Below, piece by piece: positions 1-9,416 of a stretch of 64,000 bases of DNA. Position numbers and translations under genes: made by a program. The notes beneath the pieces were generated by a model. That model was not told the DNA's origin. It ran no database searches and was given only the letters and a program-made list of their open reading frames with translations. The number at the start of each line of letters is the position of its first letter. The first letter of the stretch is position 1. Origin of the DNA: Bacillota bacterium (lineage in GTDB: Bacteria; Bacillota; Bacilli; Alicyclobacillales; SLC66); assembly GCA_021828865.1 (NCBI GenBank), contig JAJZCW010000015.1, positions 1 through 64,000 of the forward strand. The letters are read 5' to 3'.

Positions 1-1
1 T

Positions 2-562
2 ATGCAATTATTCCCTGTTGAATTCGCGCATAAGTTGGTTGCTAATTTAATGGGATCAGGGCAGCAAAACTCGGAGGTGGTTGTACCCCCTACGGAAGCA
101 ACCAAACCAGATTTACCTGTATCGCCGAGACCATCGCAATCGGTGACTCAACCAACTTCTGATGGACAAGTGGCAGCTTCGAACAGTTACTCAAGTATGA
201 GCCAATCGGCATCAGGCAGGCAAGTAGAACCAGCAGCACCACCTCCACAGGTGGAACGGGCTGTATTTACTTCGTTTGATGATGCACCACCAACTCATGC
301 GGGCAGAAACCTCGATCTGTTATTGGACATTCCGCTCGGCATCACCGTTGAACTTGGACGTACCAAACGAATGATTAAAGATATTCTGGATTTGGCTCCG
401 GGAGCCATTGTGGAACTGGATAAACTTGCAGGAGAACCGGTAGACATTTTAGTCAACAATAAACTAATAGCTCGCGGCGAGGTGGTGGTGGTTGAAGAGA
501 ATTTTGGAGTTCGGGTAATCGATATCCTTAGTCCCACAGAACGTATTAAAAGATTACAGTAA
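2..562 (+). CDS. fliY: Flagellar motor switch protein FliY/FliN, 3' part only
   Basis: This is the C-terminal part of a rotor C-ring protein that binds CheY and sets flagellar rotation. The frame is open at the left edge, so the gene begins outside the window. The first 20 residues resemble the end of a CheC-like/FliM-type domain. A linker of about 75 residues rich in Pro, Ser and Gln follows. The last 80 residues are a SpoA (FliN) domain with the typical stretch [18 protein letters not shown] and a final [13 protein letters not shown]. The linker plus FliN domain directly before cheY and fliO is the FliY arrangement of B. subtilis. A FliN with a long N-terminus is the alternative, because the CheC domain cannot be seen. 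Confidence 0.85.
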   Translation: MQLFPVEFAHKLVANLMGSGQQNSEVVVPPTEATKPDLPVSPRPSQSVTQPTSDGQVAASNSYSSMSQSASGRQVEPAAPPPQVERAVFTSFDDAPPTHAGRNLDLLLDIPLGITVELGRTKRMIKDILDLAPGAIVELDKLAGEPVDILVNNKLIARGEVVVVEENFGVRVIDILSPTERIKRLQ

Positions 563-606
563 AATGAGTATATTTATTCAAGCGATATAGTAAAGGAGAA
601 TGGGTT

Positions 607-969
607 GTGTCTGCTCGAATCTTAATAGTCGATGATGCTGCGTTTATGAGAATGATGATTAAAGAAATATTGACAAAAAACGGTTATACAGTTGTTGGGG
701 AAGCAAGCGATGGTGCACAGGCCGTCGAAAAATACAAAGAATTAAAGCCCGATTTGGTAACGATGGATATTACGATGCCGGAAATGGACGGAATTCAGGC
801 ATTGAAAGAAATTCGCGCAAATGACACAGGAGCAAAAGTAATTATGTGCTCGGCCATGGGCCAGCAGGCAATGGTCATTGATGCCATTCAGGCTGGTGCA
901 AGGGATTTTATTGTCAAACCATTTCAAGCTGAACGTGTCATTGAAGCGATTCGTAAGGCGTTGGGTTAG
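607..969 (+). CDS. cheY: Chemotaxis response regulator CheY
   Basis: This is a single-domain receiver of 120 aa that, when phosphorylated, binds the motor switch. Acidic residues D9 and D10, phospho-acceptor D54 in VTMDITMPEMDG, and the lysine of the FIVKPF motif are all present. The start is GTG 607 after an AAAGGAGAA ribosome site. It lies between fliY and fliO, as in B. subtilis. The cognate kinase gene cheA is not in this window, so its phosphodonor must be encoded elsewhere or replaced. Confidence 0.95.
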   Translation: MSARILIVDDAAFMRMMIKEILTKNGYTVVGEASDGAQAVEKYKELKPDLVTMDITMPEMDGIQALKEIRANDTGAKVIMCSAMGQQAMVIDAIQAGARDFIVKPFQAERVIEAIRKALG

Positions 970-971
970 GG

Positions 972-1526
972 ATGCTGGGTGGACTTGGCAGCGTCTTCTC
1001 TTTACTGCTTAGTCTAGTTTTTATCATCGTGCTTGTGATTGTCTCTATCCGTCTGTTAGGGCGACAATCTGGTATGAGAGTCAACCAACGTCTGGTTCGC
1101 GTGGTTGCTGTTATCCCTCTTGGTACCAACAAAACACTTCAGGTCATTGTGGTTGGGGTAAAGAGGATAATTGTGGTGGGTGTAGGCAATCAAATTGAAC
1201 AATTGGCCAATTTTGAAGATGAAGAATTGGCTGGTGAATTGTTGCAGGCATCCTCATACACTAGTAGTACCACGAAAGGTATTTATTGGATTAAATATTT
1301 ATCTATAATGGGGCGATTATTCCAGTCCCGCAAAAGAGAATCAGTAAAATCTGCAACGAAAATGGAATCTCAGACGCTTGATGAGTGGGGATCGGTCCAG
1401 GAACGTTTGGAATATCTTCGAATGAGACGTAATGATGTACTTAAAGATGCGGATGAAACAGAGAACGGCTCGAATGATTTTTCTTTTCAGGATATATTAA
1501 CAGACTTGTCTAGGAGGTCGAAATGA
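972..1526 (+). CDS. fliO: Flagellar export assembly factor FliO
   Basis: FliO helps assemble the FliPQR export gate. The 184-aa product starts with one strongly hydrophobic segment (about residues 8-30). A small basic/valine-rich beta domain follows (RVVAVIPLGTNKTLQVIVVG), then a charged cytoplasmic tail of about 90 residues. The family is weakly conserved, and the call rests on this topology and on the position between cheY and fliP. The stop overlaps the fliP start by 4 bases (ATGA). Confidence 0.88.
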   Translation: MLGGLGSVFSLLLSLVFIIVLVIVSIRLLGRQSGMRVNQRLVRVVAVIPLGTNKTLQVIVVGVKRIIVVGVGNQIEQLANFEDEELAGELLQASSYTSSTTKGIYWIKYLSIMGRLFQSRKRESVKSATKMESQTLDEWGSVQERLEYLRMRRNDVLKDADETENGSNDFSFQDILTDLSRRSK

Positions 1527-2287
1527 GTAAGAAACGCCTCCTTTATTTAGTTTTGTTTTTAGTTATCTTCGTCTTGATTCCCTCTCCTGATGTTTTTGCT
1601 CAAAGCACAACAGGACTACCTGGTGTGTCACTTTCAGTGACGCCCACCAACAATCCTCAGGCCACTGTCAGTGCGGTGCAAATCATTGTTCTGTTGACGG
1701 TGTTGAGCATCGCTCCTGCAATTTTGATATTAATGACTTCGTTCACTAGAATTATTATTGTTTTATCTTTTGTTCGAAGCGCATTGTCCGTTCAATCAGC
1801 TCCTCCCAACCAGGTTCTGATTGGACTTGCGTTATTTCTTACATTTTTTATTATGACTCCTACTTTTAATGCGGTGAATCATGATGCGTTACAACCATAT
1901 CTTTCAGGGAAAATTTCACAGACACAAGCTCTAACAAAGGCTGAACTGCCTTTTAAGGAATTTATGGCAAAACAGACCCGAATAAGTGATGTGGAGTTAT
2001 TCTTACAATATCGGCATGAATCTACCCCGAAGTCTTTGGTTAGCCTACCTATTACGACTTTGGTGCCGGCTTTTGCTATCAGCGAACTGAAAACCGCTTT
2101 TCAAATTGGCTTTATGATCTATATCCCTTTTCTGATTATCGATTTGGTGGTTGCTACCACACTAATGTCGATGGGAATGATGATGTTACCGCCAACTATG
2201 ATTTCGCTTCCTTTCAAATTATTGTTGTTTGTCATGGTGGATGGCTGGTATCTGGTGGTCAAATCGCTCCTCGCTGGGTTTCATTGA
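1523..2287 (+). CDS. fliP: Flagellar type III export gate protein FliP
   Basis: FliP forms the core of the export gate with FliQ and FliR in the cytoplasmic membrane. The 254-aa protein has an N-terminal signal peptide ending near VFA-QS (about residue 26). The conserved segments MTSFTRIIIVLSFVRSAL and PPNQVLIGLALFLTFFIM follow, then two C-terminal membrane helices with MMMLPPTMISLPFKLLLFV. The length is normal. The ATG at 1523 follows TAGGAGG and overlaps the end of fliO. Confidence 0.97.
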   Translation: MSKKRLLYLVLFLVIFVLIPSPDVFAQSTTGLPGVSLSVTPTNNPQATVSAVQIIVLLTVLSIAPAILILMTSFTRIIIVLSFVRSALSVQSAPPNQVLIGLALFLTFFIMTPTFNAVNHDALQPYLSGKISQTQALTKAELPFKEFMAKQTRISDVELFLQYRHESTPKSLVSLPITTLVPAFAISELKTAFQIGFMIYIPFLIIDLVVATTLMSMGMMMLPPTMISLPFKLLLFVMVDGWYLVVKSLLAGFH

Positions 2288-2320
2288 TGTATAGCAGGAT
2301 ACTTTTTGGGGGGATTTTTG

Positions 2321-2590
2321 GTGGATGGTAATTTTGTAATTGGACTTGGTCAGCAGGTAATATTTTTGGTGCTTGAGGTAGTCGGCCCCATCTTGATTGT
2401 GGGGATGGTAGTAGGCTTGATTATCAATATCTTGCAAGCCACTACACAGATTCAGGAACAGACATTGTCTTTTATCCCTAAAATTGCTGCAGTAATTATT
2501 GTGCTTTTTTTGGCAGGTCCCTGGATGTTATCCCAAATCACTGACTTTGCAGCGCAAATTCTGGGAAACCTAAATCAATATGTTCAATAG
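2321..2590 (+). CDS. fliQ: Flagellar export gate protein FliQ
   Basis: This small two-helix protein of the export gate has helices at about residues 15-38 and 52-75 and the family motif FVIGLGQQ near the start. I chose GTG 2321, which gives 89 aa, the usual FliQ length, with GGGGGGA at 2308-2314 as ribosome site. A TTG at 2306 would add five residues but would overlap that site. The gene lies between fliP and fliR. Confidence 0.95.
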   Translation: MDGNFVIGLGQQVIFLVLEVVGPILIVGMVVGLIINILQATTQIQEQTLSFIPKIAAVIIVLFLAGPWMLSQITDFAAQILGNLNQYVQ

Positions 2591-2601
2591 AGTAAGTCAA
2601 G

Positions 2602-3390
2602 ATGACTATAACCGCGTTTATAATGATTTTTATGCTTGTATTTGTTCGAATTCTTAGCCTTTTTACGATTACTCCCATATTTAGTGCTGCACAGGTTCCT
2701 ACTCTATATAAAATAGGTTTGTCTATTTTTCTTGCACAAATGGTAGTAGTTACGCTTTCATCAAAATCTTTGGCAGACAAAGTACAGTATCTAAATACTA
2801 CTCACCTCTTTTATTATATCGTTCAAGAGGCGATGGTAGGCTTTACGATTGGCCTTGTAGTACTCGCGATCTTTGCAACAGTACAATTTGCAGGGCAATT
2901 GCTGGATACGCAAGTGGGATTTTCCATTGCTAATTTAATAAGCCCAGGTTTGGTGGCACCGGCAGGTATTTTATCCAACTTTCATTATATTGTATTTGCC
3001 ATTATATTTATTAGTGGAAATGGTCTGTCCACTATCGTTCTAGCAATTTTAGATAGTTTTCAGTACCTTCCATTAGGCGTCGCAGTTTTTCGTGGAAATG
3101 TCGCTAATGAATTGCTTCAATTATTGGTCAATCTGACTGCGACAGGTATTCAAATTGCTTCACCCGTTCTCCTAACGGCATTTATGACCAATGTGGCACT
3201 GGCACTTGCGTCAAAATTAGTGCCGCAAATTAATGTTTTTGTCGTGGGTTTTCCTTTAATACTTTTTCTTGGTCTAGGGATACTCGGCATACTGATTCCT
3301 GGGATGGTCTTTGTGATGAACAACCTATTGACCAATATGAACAATCAAATTGCCAGTATTCTACAAGCGCTTGGGGGTACCATCCCATGA
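2602..3390 (+). CDS. fliR: Flagellar export gate protein FliR
   Basis: FliR is the single-copy subunit that completes the FliPQR gate. The 262-aa product has about six hydrophobic segments and the family pattern FVRILSLFTITPIFS near the N-terminus, plus QLLDTQVGFSIANLISP in the middle. It overlaps flhB by 4 bases (ATGA), so the two are probably translationally coupled. Confidence 0.96.
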   Translation: MTITAFIMIFMLVFVRILSLFTITPIFSAAQVPTLYKIGLSIFLAQMVVVTLSSKSLADKVQYLNTTHLFYYIVQEAMVGFTIGLVVLAIFATVQFAGQLLDTQVGFSIANLISPGLVAPAGILSNFHYIVFAIIFISGNGLSTIVLAILDSFQYLPLGVAVFRGNVANELLQLLVNLTATGIQIASPVLLTAFMTNVALALASKLVPQINVFVVGFPLILFLGLGILGILIPGMVFVMNNLLTNMNNQIASILQALGGTIP

Positions 3391-4466
3391 TTACATGGAA
3401 TCTGCAATATTTTGCTGAAAAAACAGAGCCTGCGACTGCCAAAAAAAGAGGAGAACTTCGTGGTAAAGGGCAAGTAGCTCGAAGTATGGATTTGACCATG
3501 GCTATCAGTCTACTCGCTTTTTTGGTAGGCTTAAAGATTTTCGGCGGTGGGCTCTTAAACGCGTTGTTCGTATCCATGCAGATGCTCTTAACAGATGGGA
3601 TTATGCATGCGAGCGCTGGCACTGGGATAACGGCCATTGTCATGACTGTACTCAAGCAGGTTCTTTTTGCATTGCTTCCGCTTATTATTGTAGGATTTAT
3701 CGCAGGGTTGATCGCATCTATTGCACAAACAGGTATTACATTTACACCCAATGTGCTAATACCTGATTTGACAAGATTAAATCCCATCACAGGTTTTCAA
3801 CGTTTTTTTAGCTTGAATTCATTTGGAGAATTGCTAAAATCCACACTTAAAATTTTGATCATTGGCATTGTCATTTATATTGTATTGACCGGAATTCTAT
3901 CTCAAATGTATCAAATGAATCAGGCTGATCCGACTTATATTCTGGAATTTTATATACAGAACGCTCTTCAATTGATGTTTACCGTAGCCGGAATATATAC
4001 TGCGATCGCAATACTCGATTTGTTCTATCAACGGTTTTCCTTTGAAAGAAAAATACGTATGAGCAAGGACGAAATCAAGGATGAAATGAAACAAGCGGAA
4101 GGAAATCCGCAAATTAAGGGCAAGATTCGGCAGCAGGGAAGGACAATCGCGTTTCAGCGGATGATGAGAAATGTACCAAAAGCGGATGTTATCATTACCA
4201 ACCCTACCCATTATGCGGTGGCGCTTCGATATGATGCTATGACCATGCATGCGCCGCAACTTGTGGCAAAAGGGGTAGATAACATTGCACTTAGAATTAA
4301 GGAAATCGCTGTAGAGAATGACGTTCCCATCGTAGAGAATCGACAATTGGCAAGAACGATCTATCAAGTGGTTGAACTGGACGATTTTATACCGGGCACG
4401 CTGTTTGCAGCAGTGGCAGAAGTACTTGCGTATGTATACCGTTTGCGGGGTAGTTTGCAGCGTTAA
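3387..4466 (+). CDS. flhB: Flagellar export switch protein FlhB
   Basis: FlhB controls the switch from rod/hook to filament substrate export. The 359-aa protein starts with the typical EKTEPATAKKRGELRGKGQ, has four membrane segments (about 30-220), and a cytoplasmic domain with the self-cleavage motif NPTHYAVALRYD at about residue 272. All residues needed for autocleavage (N, P, T, H) are present. It overlaps fliR and lies 25 bases before flhA. Confidence 0.97.
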   Translation: MITWNLQYFAEKTEPATAKKRGELRGKGQVARSMDLTMAISLLAFLVGLKIFGGGLLNALFVSMQMLLTDGIMHASAGTGITAIVMTVLKQVLFALLPLIIVGFIAGLIASIAQTGITFTPNVLIPDLTRLNPITGFQRFFSLNSFGELLKSTLKILIIGIVIYIVLTGILSQMYQMNQADPTYILEFYIQNALQLMFTVAGIYTAIAILDLFYQRFSFERKIRMSKDEIKDEMKQAEGNPQIKGKIRQQGRTIAFQRMMRNVPKADVIITNPTHYAVALRYDAMTMHAPQLVAKGVDNIALRIKEIAVENDVPIVENRQLARTIYQVVELDDFIPGTLFAAVAEVLAYVYRLRGSLQR

Positions 4467-4491
4467 ATGTCTGCAAAGGAGGTGATATGAA

Positions 4492-6525
4492 ATGAAGCGG
4501 CTAAGTCTTTTTCCTGTGGTGGCAGTGATTTTTATTGTCGCCATGTTGGTCATTCCTGTTCCTCCCACGCTATTAGACTTTTTGTTGATTATTAATCTAG
4601 CAACCTCGCTTACGGTTATCCTTGTTTCCATGAGTACCAAGGAACCACTTGATTTTTCTGTGTTTCCCGCCTTACTTCTGATCACTACTTTATTTCGTTT
4701 GGCTTTGAACGTGTCTTCCACAAGACTCATTTTAACGAATGGATATGCGGGGCAAGTGATTGAAACATTTGGGAGTTTTGTAATCGGCGGAAACGCAGTT
4801 GTTGGATTTGTTGTGTATTTGATTTTAGCCATCATCCAATTTATCGTTATCACAAGAGGTGCAGAACGTGTAGCTGAAGTGGCAGCCCGTTTTACATTGG
4901 ATGCAATGCCAGGAAAACAAATTAGTATTGACGCAGATTTGAATTCTGGGTTGATCACGGAACAGGAAGCTCGTGAACGTAGAAAAAATATCGAACTAGA
5001 AGCTGATTTTTACGGTGCAATGGACGGTGCCAGTAAATTTGTCAAAGGGGATGCGGTGGCATCGCTTTTGATTGTTGCGGTGAATATCATCGGTGGGTTT
5101 ATTATTGGGATGGTGGAAGGCGGCGGTTCTGTCTCCACCGTATTAAAAACCTATACCCAATTATCTGTCGGTGATGGATTGGTCAGTCAAATACCGGCAT
5201 TATTGCTCTCAACTGCCACTGGTCTTATCGTCACTCGTTCCGCGTCAAGTGGGGACTTTGGCACTGAGATTATGAACCAGTTGCTATTTTCTCCTCGATC
5301 GCTTTATATCGTAGCAGCTGTGATGTTAGTGTTGGGTCTTTTTTCCCCCATTGGCATCTTGATTACCGGCCCTATTGCAGTTGTCATTTTTGTTGCTGCA
5401 AGAAGAATTACGGCGCAGCAAACAAAGTCTGAAGAGCAATTGCGTATTCAGGAAGATGCCGAGCGTGCGAAGACGACTAAAAGTCCAGAAAGTATGTATT
5501 CTATCATTCAATTGGAAGCCATCGAGTTTGAATTCGGATACGGATTATTTCCATTTGTCGATGCCGCTCAAGGTGGAGACTTATTGGAGAGAGTATCCTT
5601 AATTAGAAGACAAATTGCGCTTGATTTGGGAATTGTGGTCCCAATGATCCGTTTTCGTGATAACATTCAATTACGAGCAAATGAGTACGTAATGAGAATC
5701 AAGGGGTCGGAGGTAGCCCGTTATGAAATTTATCCGGGACACTATCTTGCGATGAGTCCTGGTATAGCAGATCCGGAAGTGGTGGGAATTCCGACAAAGG
5801 AGCCTGCGTTTGGATTGCCAGCTGAATGGATCAACGAAAGCATGAGAGAAAGGGCCATGCTGGTCAATTATACGGTAGTGGATCCGCCATCGCTCATTGC
5901 TACGCATTTGACGGAGGTTATCAAACGTCATGCCCATGAATTACTTGGCCGTCAGGAAACGAAGCAACTGATTGATGCGATTAAAGAAAGGCAACCTGTG
6001 CTGGTAGAGGAACTGATTCCGCAGACGTTGACGATTGGAGAAGTGCAAAGGGTACTTTCAAATTTGTTACTGGAAAGGGTCTCTATAAGGGATCTGTCTA
6101 CGGTTTTGGAAACTTTGGCTGATTATGCAAAGATCACAAAGGACCCGGATCAACTCACAGAGTATGTGAGGCAACGTTTGAGTAGACAAATAACTGCCCT
6201 GATCCGAACAGGAGATCAACCAATCACTGCTATTACATTGAGTCAGGCAACAGAGAAAAGGATACAGGAGCATCTCTCCCATTCGGAGCAAGGTGTTCAA
6301 CTTGCTTTGGACCCTCGAATTGCGCAACAATTGATGAAAAGTGTCAATGATCATATTACCCGTTTGGCTTCTTTGGGAAAAAGTGCAGTTTTGCTTGTTT
6401 CCCCTGGTATAAGGGCGCACGTGCATCGTTTATTTATCCGTTCTATGCCTGATCTGTACGTGTTATCGTATTCAGAGATAGATCCTGATGCGCCAATTGA
6501 GAGTGGAGGGGTGGTGAATGTTTAA
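4492..6525 (+). CDS. flhA: Flagellar export apparatus protein FlhA
   Basis: FlhA forms the nonameric export ring that docks chaperone-substrate complexes. The 677-aa protein has about eight membrane helices in residues 1-310. The conserved FHIPEP-family loop FTLDAMPGKQISIDADLNSG lies near residue 135. A cytoplasmic domain runs from about 345 to the end. The ATG at 4492 follows AAAGGAGGTGAT. The stop codon overlaps the flhF start by one base. Confidence 0.97.
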   Translation: MKRLSLFPVVAVIFIVAMLVIPVPPTLLDFLLIINLATSLTVILVSMSTKEPLDFSVFPALLLITTLFRLALNVSSTRLILTNGYAGQVIETFGSFVIGGNAVVGFVVYLILAIIQFIVITRGAERVAEVAARFTLDAMPGKQISIDADLNSGLITEQEARERRKNIELEADFYGAMDGASKFVKGDAVASLLIVAVNIIGGFIIGMVEGGGSVSTVLKTYTQLSVGDGLVSQIPALLLSTATGLIVTRSASSGDFGTEIMNQLLFSPRSLYIVAAVMLVLGLFSPIGILITGPIAVVIFVAARRITAQQTKSEEQLRIQEDAERAKTTKSPESMYSIIQLEAIEFEFGYGLFPFVDAAQGGDLLERVSLIRRQIALDLGIVVPMIRFRDNIQLRANEYVMRIKGSEVARYEIYPGHYLAMSPGIADPEVVGIPTKEPAFGLPAEWINESMRERAMLVNYTVVDPPSLIATHLTEVIKRHAHELLGRQETKQLIDAIKERQPVLVEELIPQTLTIGEVQRVLSNLLLERVSIRDLSTVLETLADYAKITKDPDQLTEYVRQRLSRQITALIRTGDQPITAITLSQATEKRIQEHLSHSEQGVQLALDPRIAQQLMKSVNDHITRLASLGKSAVLLVSPGIRAHVHRLFIRSMPDLYVLSYSEIDPDAPIESGGVVNV

Positions 6526-7904
6526 TGTTCATTAAGCGGTACCTTGTCAAATCAATGCCTCAAGCAGTGGAAATGATCAAGGTGGAACTTGGTCCTGATG
6601 CGGTCATTTTATCTTCGCATAAAGTTCGTGCTCAGGGACTGGCAGGTTTTTTCGGTCGGACTATTTATGAGGTGATTGCGGCCGTAGATGAAGATAAACA
6701 GGTAGGTAAAAATTCTTTATCCGATAAGAAGGTTGACAATGATAGAATGGCTTCTCCGGTAACGCCTGCCAATGTCCGTGCGCAATATCAGGCGAACTCT
6801 AGAACTACTAGAGAAGTCGTTGCCACCATCGAAAAGCCTCGGTATGAAGTGGAGAACAAAGAACGAGCTCATACTGTGGTGGAAGCTGATCAGGATCCGT
6901 CGCCGAAGATACGCAAATGGGAACCGGAGAGAATCATCACTAAAAAGCCCGAATTGCCAGTTGAAGAAACGACGACTATTTCTCCTCCCCCACTTCAGGA
7001 TATTGCACAGGCAAGAGCAGCATACTCGACAAAAGATTCGGTAGCCAATGAATTGAAAGAACTACGCGCCATGTTGACTCATTATGTGATTGAGGGGCCT
7101 GGCACAGAAAAGAATGAAGAATTAAAGCACCTCACATCTTTATGGACAAGCACCGGACTTTCAAGTTCATTGGTGGAACGATTCGTCCAGAAACTTCAAT
7201 CGTATCCATCCGGAATTGTTGATACTGGAATGTCCATTTCAGAAGCTACGCGTGCATTTGTCCACGAATCATTGGCGGCTTCCGCACCTCTTCGTCTAAT
7301 TAAGCCGAGCGATCGTATGGTGGCACTCGTTGGGCCAACAGGTGTAGGCAAAACCACCACGATTGCAAAATTAGCGGCACATGCCAAATTAAAAGAGGGC
7401 AGAGCAGTTGGGCTATTGACAGTAGATACGTTTCGAGTTGCAGCGGTAGAGCAGTTGAGGACCTATTCTGATATATTAAACATTCCATTTGCCATTGCAG
7501 AGTCTGCGTCCGAAATTCAAGATGCAGTAGATCAACTTGCTGATTGCGACTTGGTTTTGATTGATACTACGGGTAGAAGTTTTCTTGATACAGGTCAAAT
7601 TAACGAATTGAAGCAGTTGCTCACACCCATTCCATTAGATTTGACTTATCTTGTCATTAGTTTGACCGCTCGTCCTGCAGAAGCTTTTAAAGTAGCAGAA
7701 TTATTAGATCCTATTGGGTATCAGGGACTGCTTTTTACTAAAGCAGATGAAGCCATTCTTCCGTCACTAGCGATTACCATGGCAGATCAGCTTCGATTGC
7801 CGCTCTCCTATATATCTGCTGGACAGCATGTTCCTAGTGATCTCTTTACTGCTGACAACGCATGGTTCCTTGAGCGCTTTAGTGGAGGTGGAAGCAATGC
7901 CTGA
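6525..7904 (+). CDS. flhF: Flagellar SRP-type GTPase FlhF
   Basis: FlhF sets the place and number of flagella. The 459-aa product has an N-terminal basic domain (MFIKRYLVKSMPQAVEMIKV), a variable, charged linker (about 60-200), and an NG GTPase domain with P-loop GPTGVGKTTTIAKLA near residue 270, then LLTVDTFRVAAVEQL and LIDTTGRS. The C-terminal part overlaps the flhG start by 8 bases. The partner FlhG carries the DQAxxLR activator motif, which fits a working FlhF-FlhG pair. Confidence 0.96.
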   Translation: MFIKRYLVKSMPQAVEMIKVELGPDAVILSSHKVRAQGLAGFFGRTIYEVIAAVDEDKQVGKNSLSDKKVDNDRMASPVTPANVRAQYQANSRTTREVVATIEKPRYEVENKERAHTVVEADQDPSPKIRKWEPERIITKKPELPVEETTTISPPPLQDIAQARAAYSTKDSVANELKELRAMLTHYVIEGPGTEKNEELKHLTSLWTSTGLSSSLVERFVQKLQSYPSGIVDTGMSISEATRAFVHESLAASAPLRLIKPSDRMVALVGPTGVGKTTTIAKLAAHAKLKEGRAVGLLTVDTFRVAAVEQLRTYSDILNIPFAIAESASEIQDAVDQLADCDLVLIDTTGRSFLDTGQINELKQLLTPIPLDLTYLVISLTARPAEAFKVAELLDPIGYQGLLFTKADEAILPSLAITMADQLRLPLSYISAGQHVPSDLFTADNAWFLERFSGGGSNA

Positions 7905-8766
7905 TCAAGCCGAACCGCTTCGCCAGTTGATCAAAGAGCAGTTTTCCCCTGCTTCTTTAAAGCAAACGAGATTGGTAGCTGTGGCCAGTGGAAAAGGTGG
8001 AGTTGGTAAAACCAATATTGTGCTTAATTTGGCATTGACACTCGCTGCGCAAGGTAAAAAAGTGGCGGTTCTTGATGGGGACTTTGGTTTTTCGAATATT
8101 GATATTCTTTTAGGATTAAAACCGGAATATAGCCTGCAGGATATTCTTGATGGTAAAGTAACTTTAAAGAAGGCATTGATGCAAGGGCCTCATAATTTGT
8201 GGTTCGTTTCTGGCGGAGCAGGGATACCTGCTGATGAGACCCGCTCCCAAAAGGCGGTTTCCCGCCTCGCGAATGAACTGCATAGTATGGACGGGGAATT
8301 TGACCAGATATATATTGATTTTGGAGCAGGGTTTGGTGCTTTAACAGAAGAAATGATGCGACTTTGTGATGATCTATTGCTTGTTGTTACACCAGAAAAC
8401 ACTTCGCTTGCAGATGCTTATGCGCTATTAAAAATGATGACCATTAGAGGAAGCGTCCCTCAAGTGCAATTGGTGGTCAATCGCGTGGCATCATTTGTCG
8501 AAGGGTCAGCGACAGCGGAACGTTTCATGCTCGTGGTCAATAAATTTTTAACGATAAACCTGAGAATACTAGGTTATGTACTTGAAGATACTGCAGTTTC
8601 CAGAGCGGTCAATCGGCAAATTCCTTTTGTTATTGGGGAACCTCAGTCTGCTGTGACGAAGTGCATGAGCCAACTGGCAAAAAATTCACTTTCAGAGGAA
8701 TTGAAAGTGACGGATGAACATGGAATAAAGGCCTTTTTTAAGCGGTTTTTTAAGCGTAACTCATAG
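7897..8766 (+). CDS. flhG: MinD-like ATPase FlhG (YlxH)
   Basis: FlhG is a membrane-associated ParA/MinD-type ATPase that counts flagella and stimulates the FlhF GTPase. The deviant Walker A motif SGKGGVGKT is at residues 31-39. The FlhF-activating helix motif DQAxxLR is at residues 3-9 (DQAEPLR). I chose ATG 7897 because AGTGGAGGTG precedes it. An upstream in-frame ATG at 7828 lies inside flhF and would add 23 unlike residues. The resulting length, 289 aa, is normal. Confidence 0.93.
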   Translation: MPDQAEPLRQLIKEQFSPASLKQTRLVAVASGKGGVGKTNIVLNLALTLAAQGKKVAVLDGDFGFSNIDILLGLKPEYSLQDILDGKVTLKKALMQGPHNLWFVSGGAGIPADETRSQKAVSRLANELHSMDGEFDQIYIDFGAGFGALTEEMMRLCDDLLLVVTPENTSLADAYALLKMMTIRGSVPQVQLVVNRVASFVEGSATAERFMLVVNKFLTINLRILGYVLEDTAVSRAVNRQIPFVIGEPQSAVTKCMSQLAKNSLSEELKVTDEHGIKAFFKRFFKRNS

Positions 8767-8768
8767 AG

Positions 8769-9374
8769 ATGAGCGTGAATCTTGTGGGATCAACCAATCA
8801 CTCTTTTCCCAAATTAATAGCGATTGGCGCCTCTACTGGTGGACCGAAGGCGGTACAAACGGTGTTGGAACAACTGCCTAAACATATACCTTCTATTATC
8901 TTTATTGTTCAACATATGCCGGAAAAATTCACAAAGTCTTTTGCCGATAGATTAAGACAGGTGACAGGACATCATGTGTCAGAAAGTAAGGATCAGGAGA
9001 TAGCGGTCCCTGGTCATATATACGTGGCAAAAGGCGGTTCTCATCTTCTTGTAAGAGAAACAACAGAAGGAATACAGCTTATTCACTCGTCGGACCCTGC
9101 CAACACATTGCATCGTCCTTCTGTTGATGTGTTTTTGTATAGTTTTGCAAGTCTAAACGGGGCGAAGCGTGCGGTAATTTTAACTGGTATGGGCGCAGAT
9201 GGTGCCAAGGGATTACATGAAGTGAGGGTCAAAGGAGGAATCACCGCTGTCGAAAACGAAAAAGATTGTGTAGTATATGGAATGCCAAAGGCGGCATATG
9301 ATTTGGATCCGGCCCATCAAGTGCTACCATTGATTTCTGTTGGTGATTTTCTCGCAGGAATTAATCAGCCGTGA
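8769..9374 (+). CDS. cheB: CheB-type protein-glutamate methylesterase lacking a receiver domain
   Basis: The product is only the methylesterase domain that removes methyl groups from chemoreceptors. Catalytic Ser22 (IGASTGGP), His49 (VQHMP) and Asp144 (GMGADG) can all be seen. Classic CheB proteins have about 350 aa with an N-terminal phospho-receiver domain and linker. Here the 201-aa protein starts a few residues before the esterase fold and nothing upstream encodes a receiver. It sits directly after flhG, where B. subtilis has full cheB. It may be constitutively active or controlled by another partner. The ribosome site of ATG 8769 is weak. Confidence 0.88.
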   Translation: MSVNLVGSTNHSFPKLIAIGASTGGPKAVQTVLEQLPKHIPSIIFIVQHMPEKFTKSFADRLRQVTGHHVSESKDQEIAVPGHIYVAKGGSHLLVRETTEGIQLIHSSDPANTLHRPSVDVFLYSFASLNGAKRAVILTGMGADGAKGLHEVRVKGGITAVENEKDCVVYGMPKAAYDLDPAHQVLPLISVGDFLAGINQP

Positions 9375-9416
9375 TATATTTTCGTCATATTTTGCACATA
9401 TAAGGGGGATAACGAA

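Noticed and set aside
3897..4958. Open minus-strand frame of 353 codons across the flhB-flhA junction
   Set aside because: It lies opposite two clear flagellar genes, has no family resemblance or ribosome site, and its composition is that of an antisense shadow.
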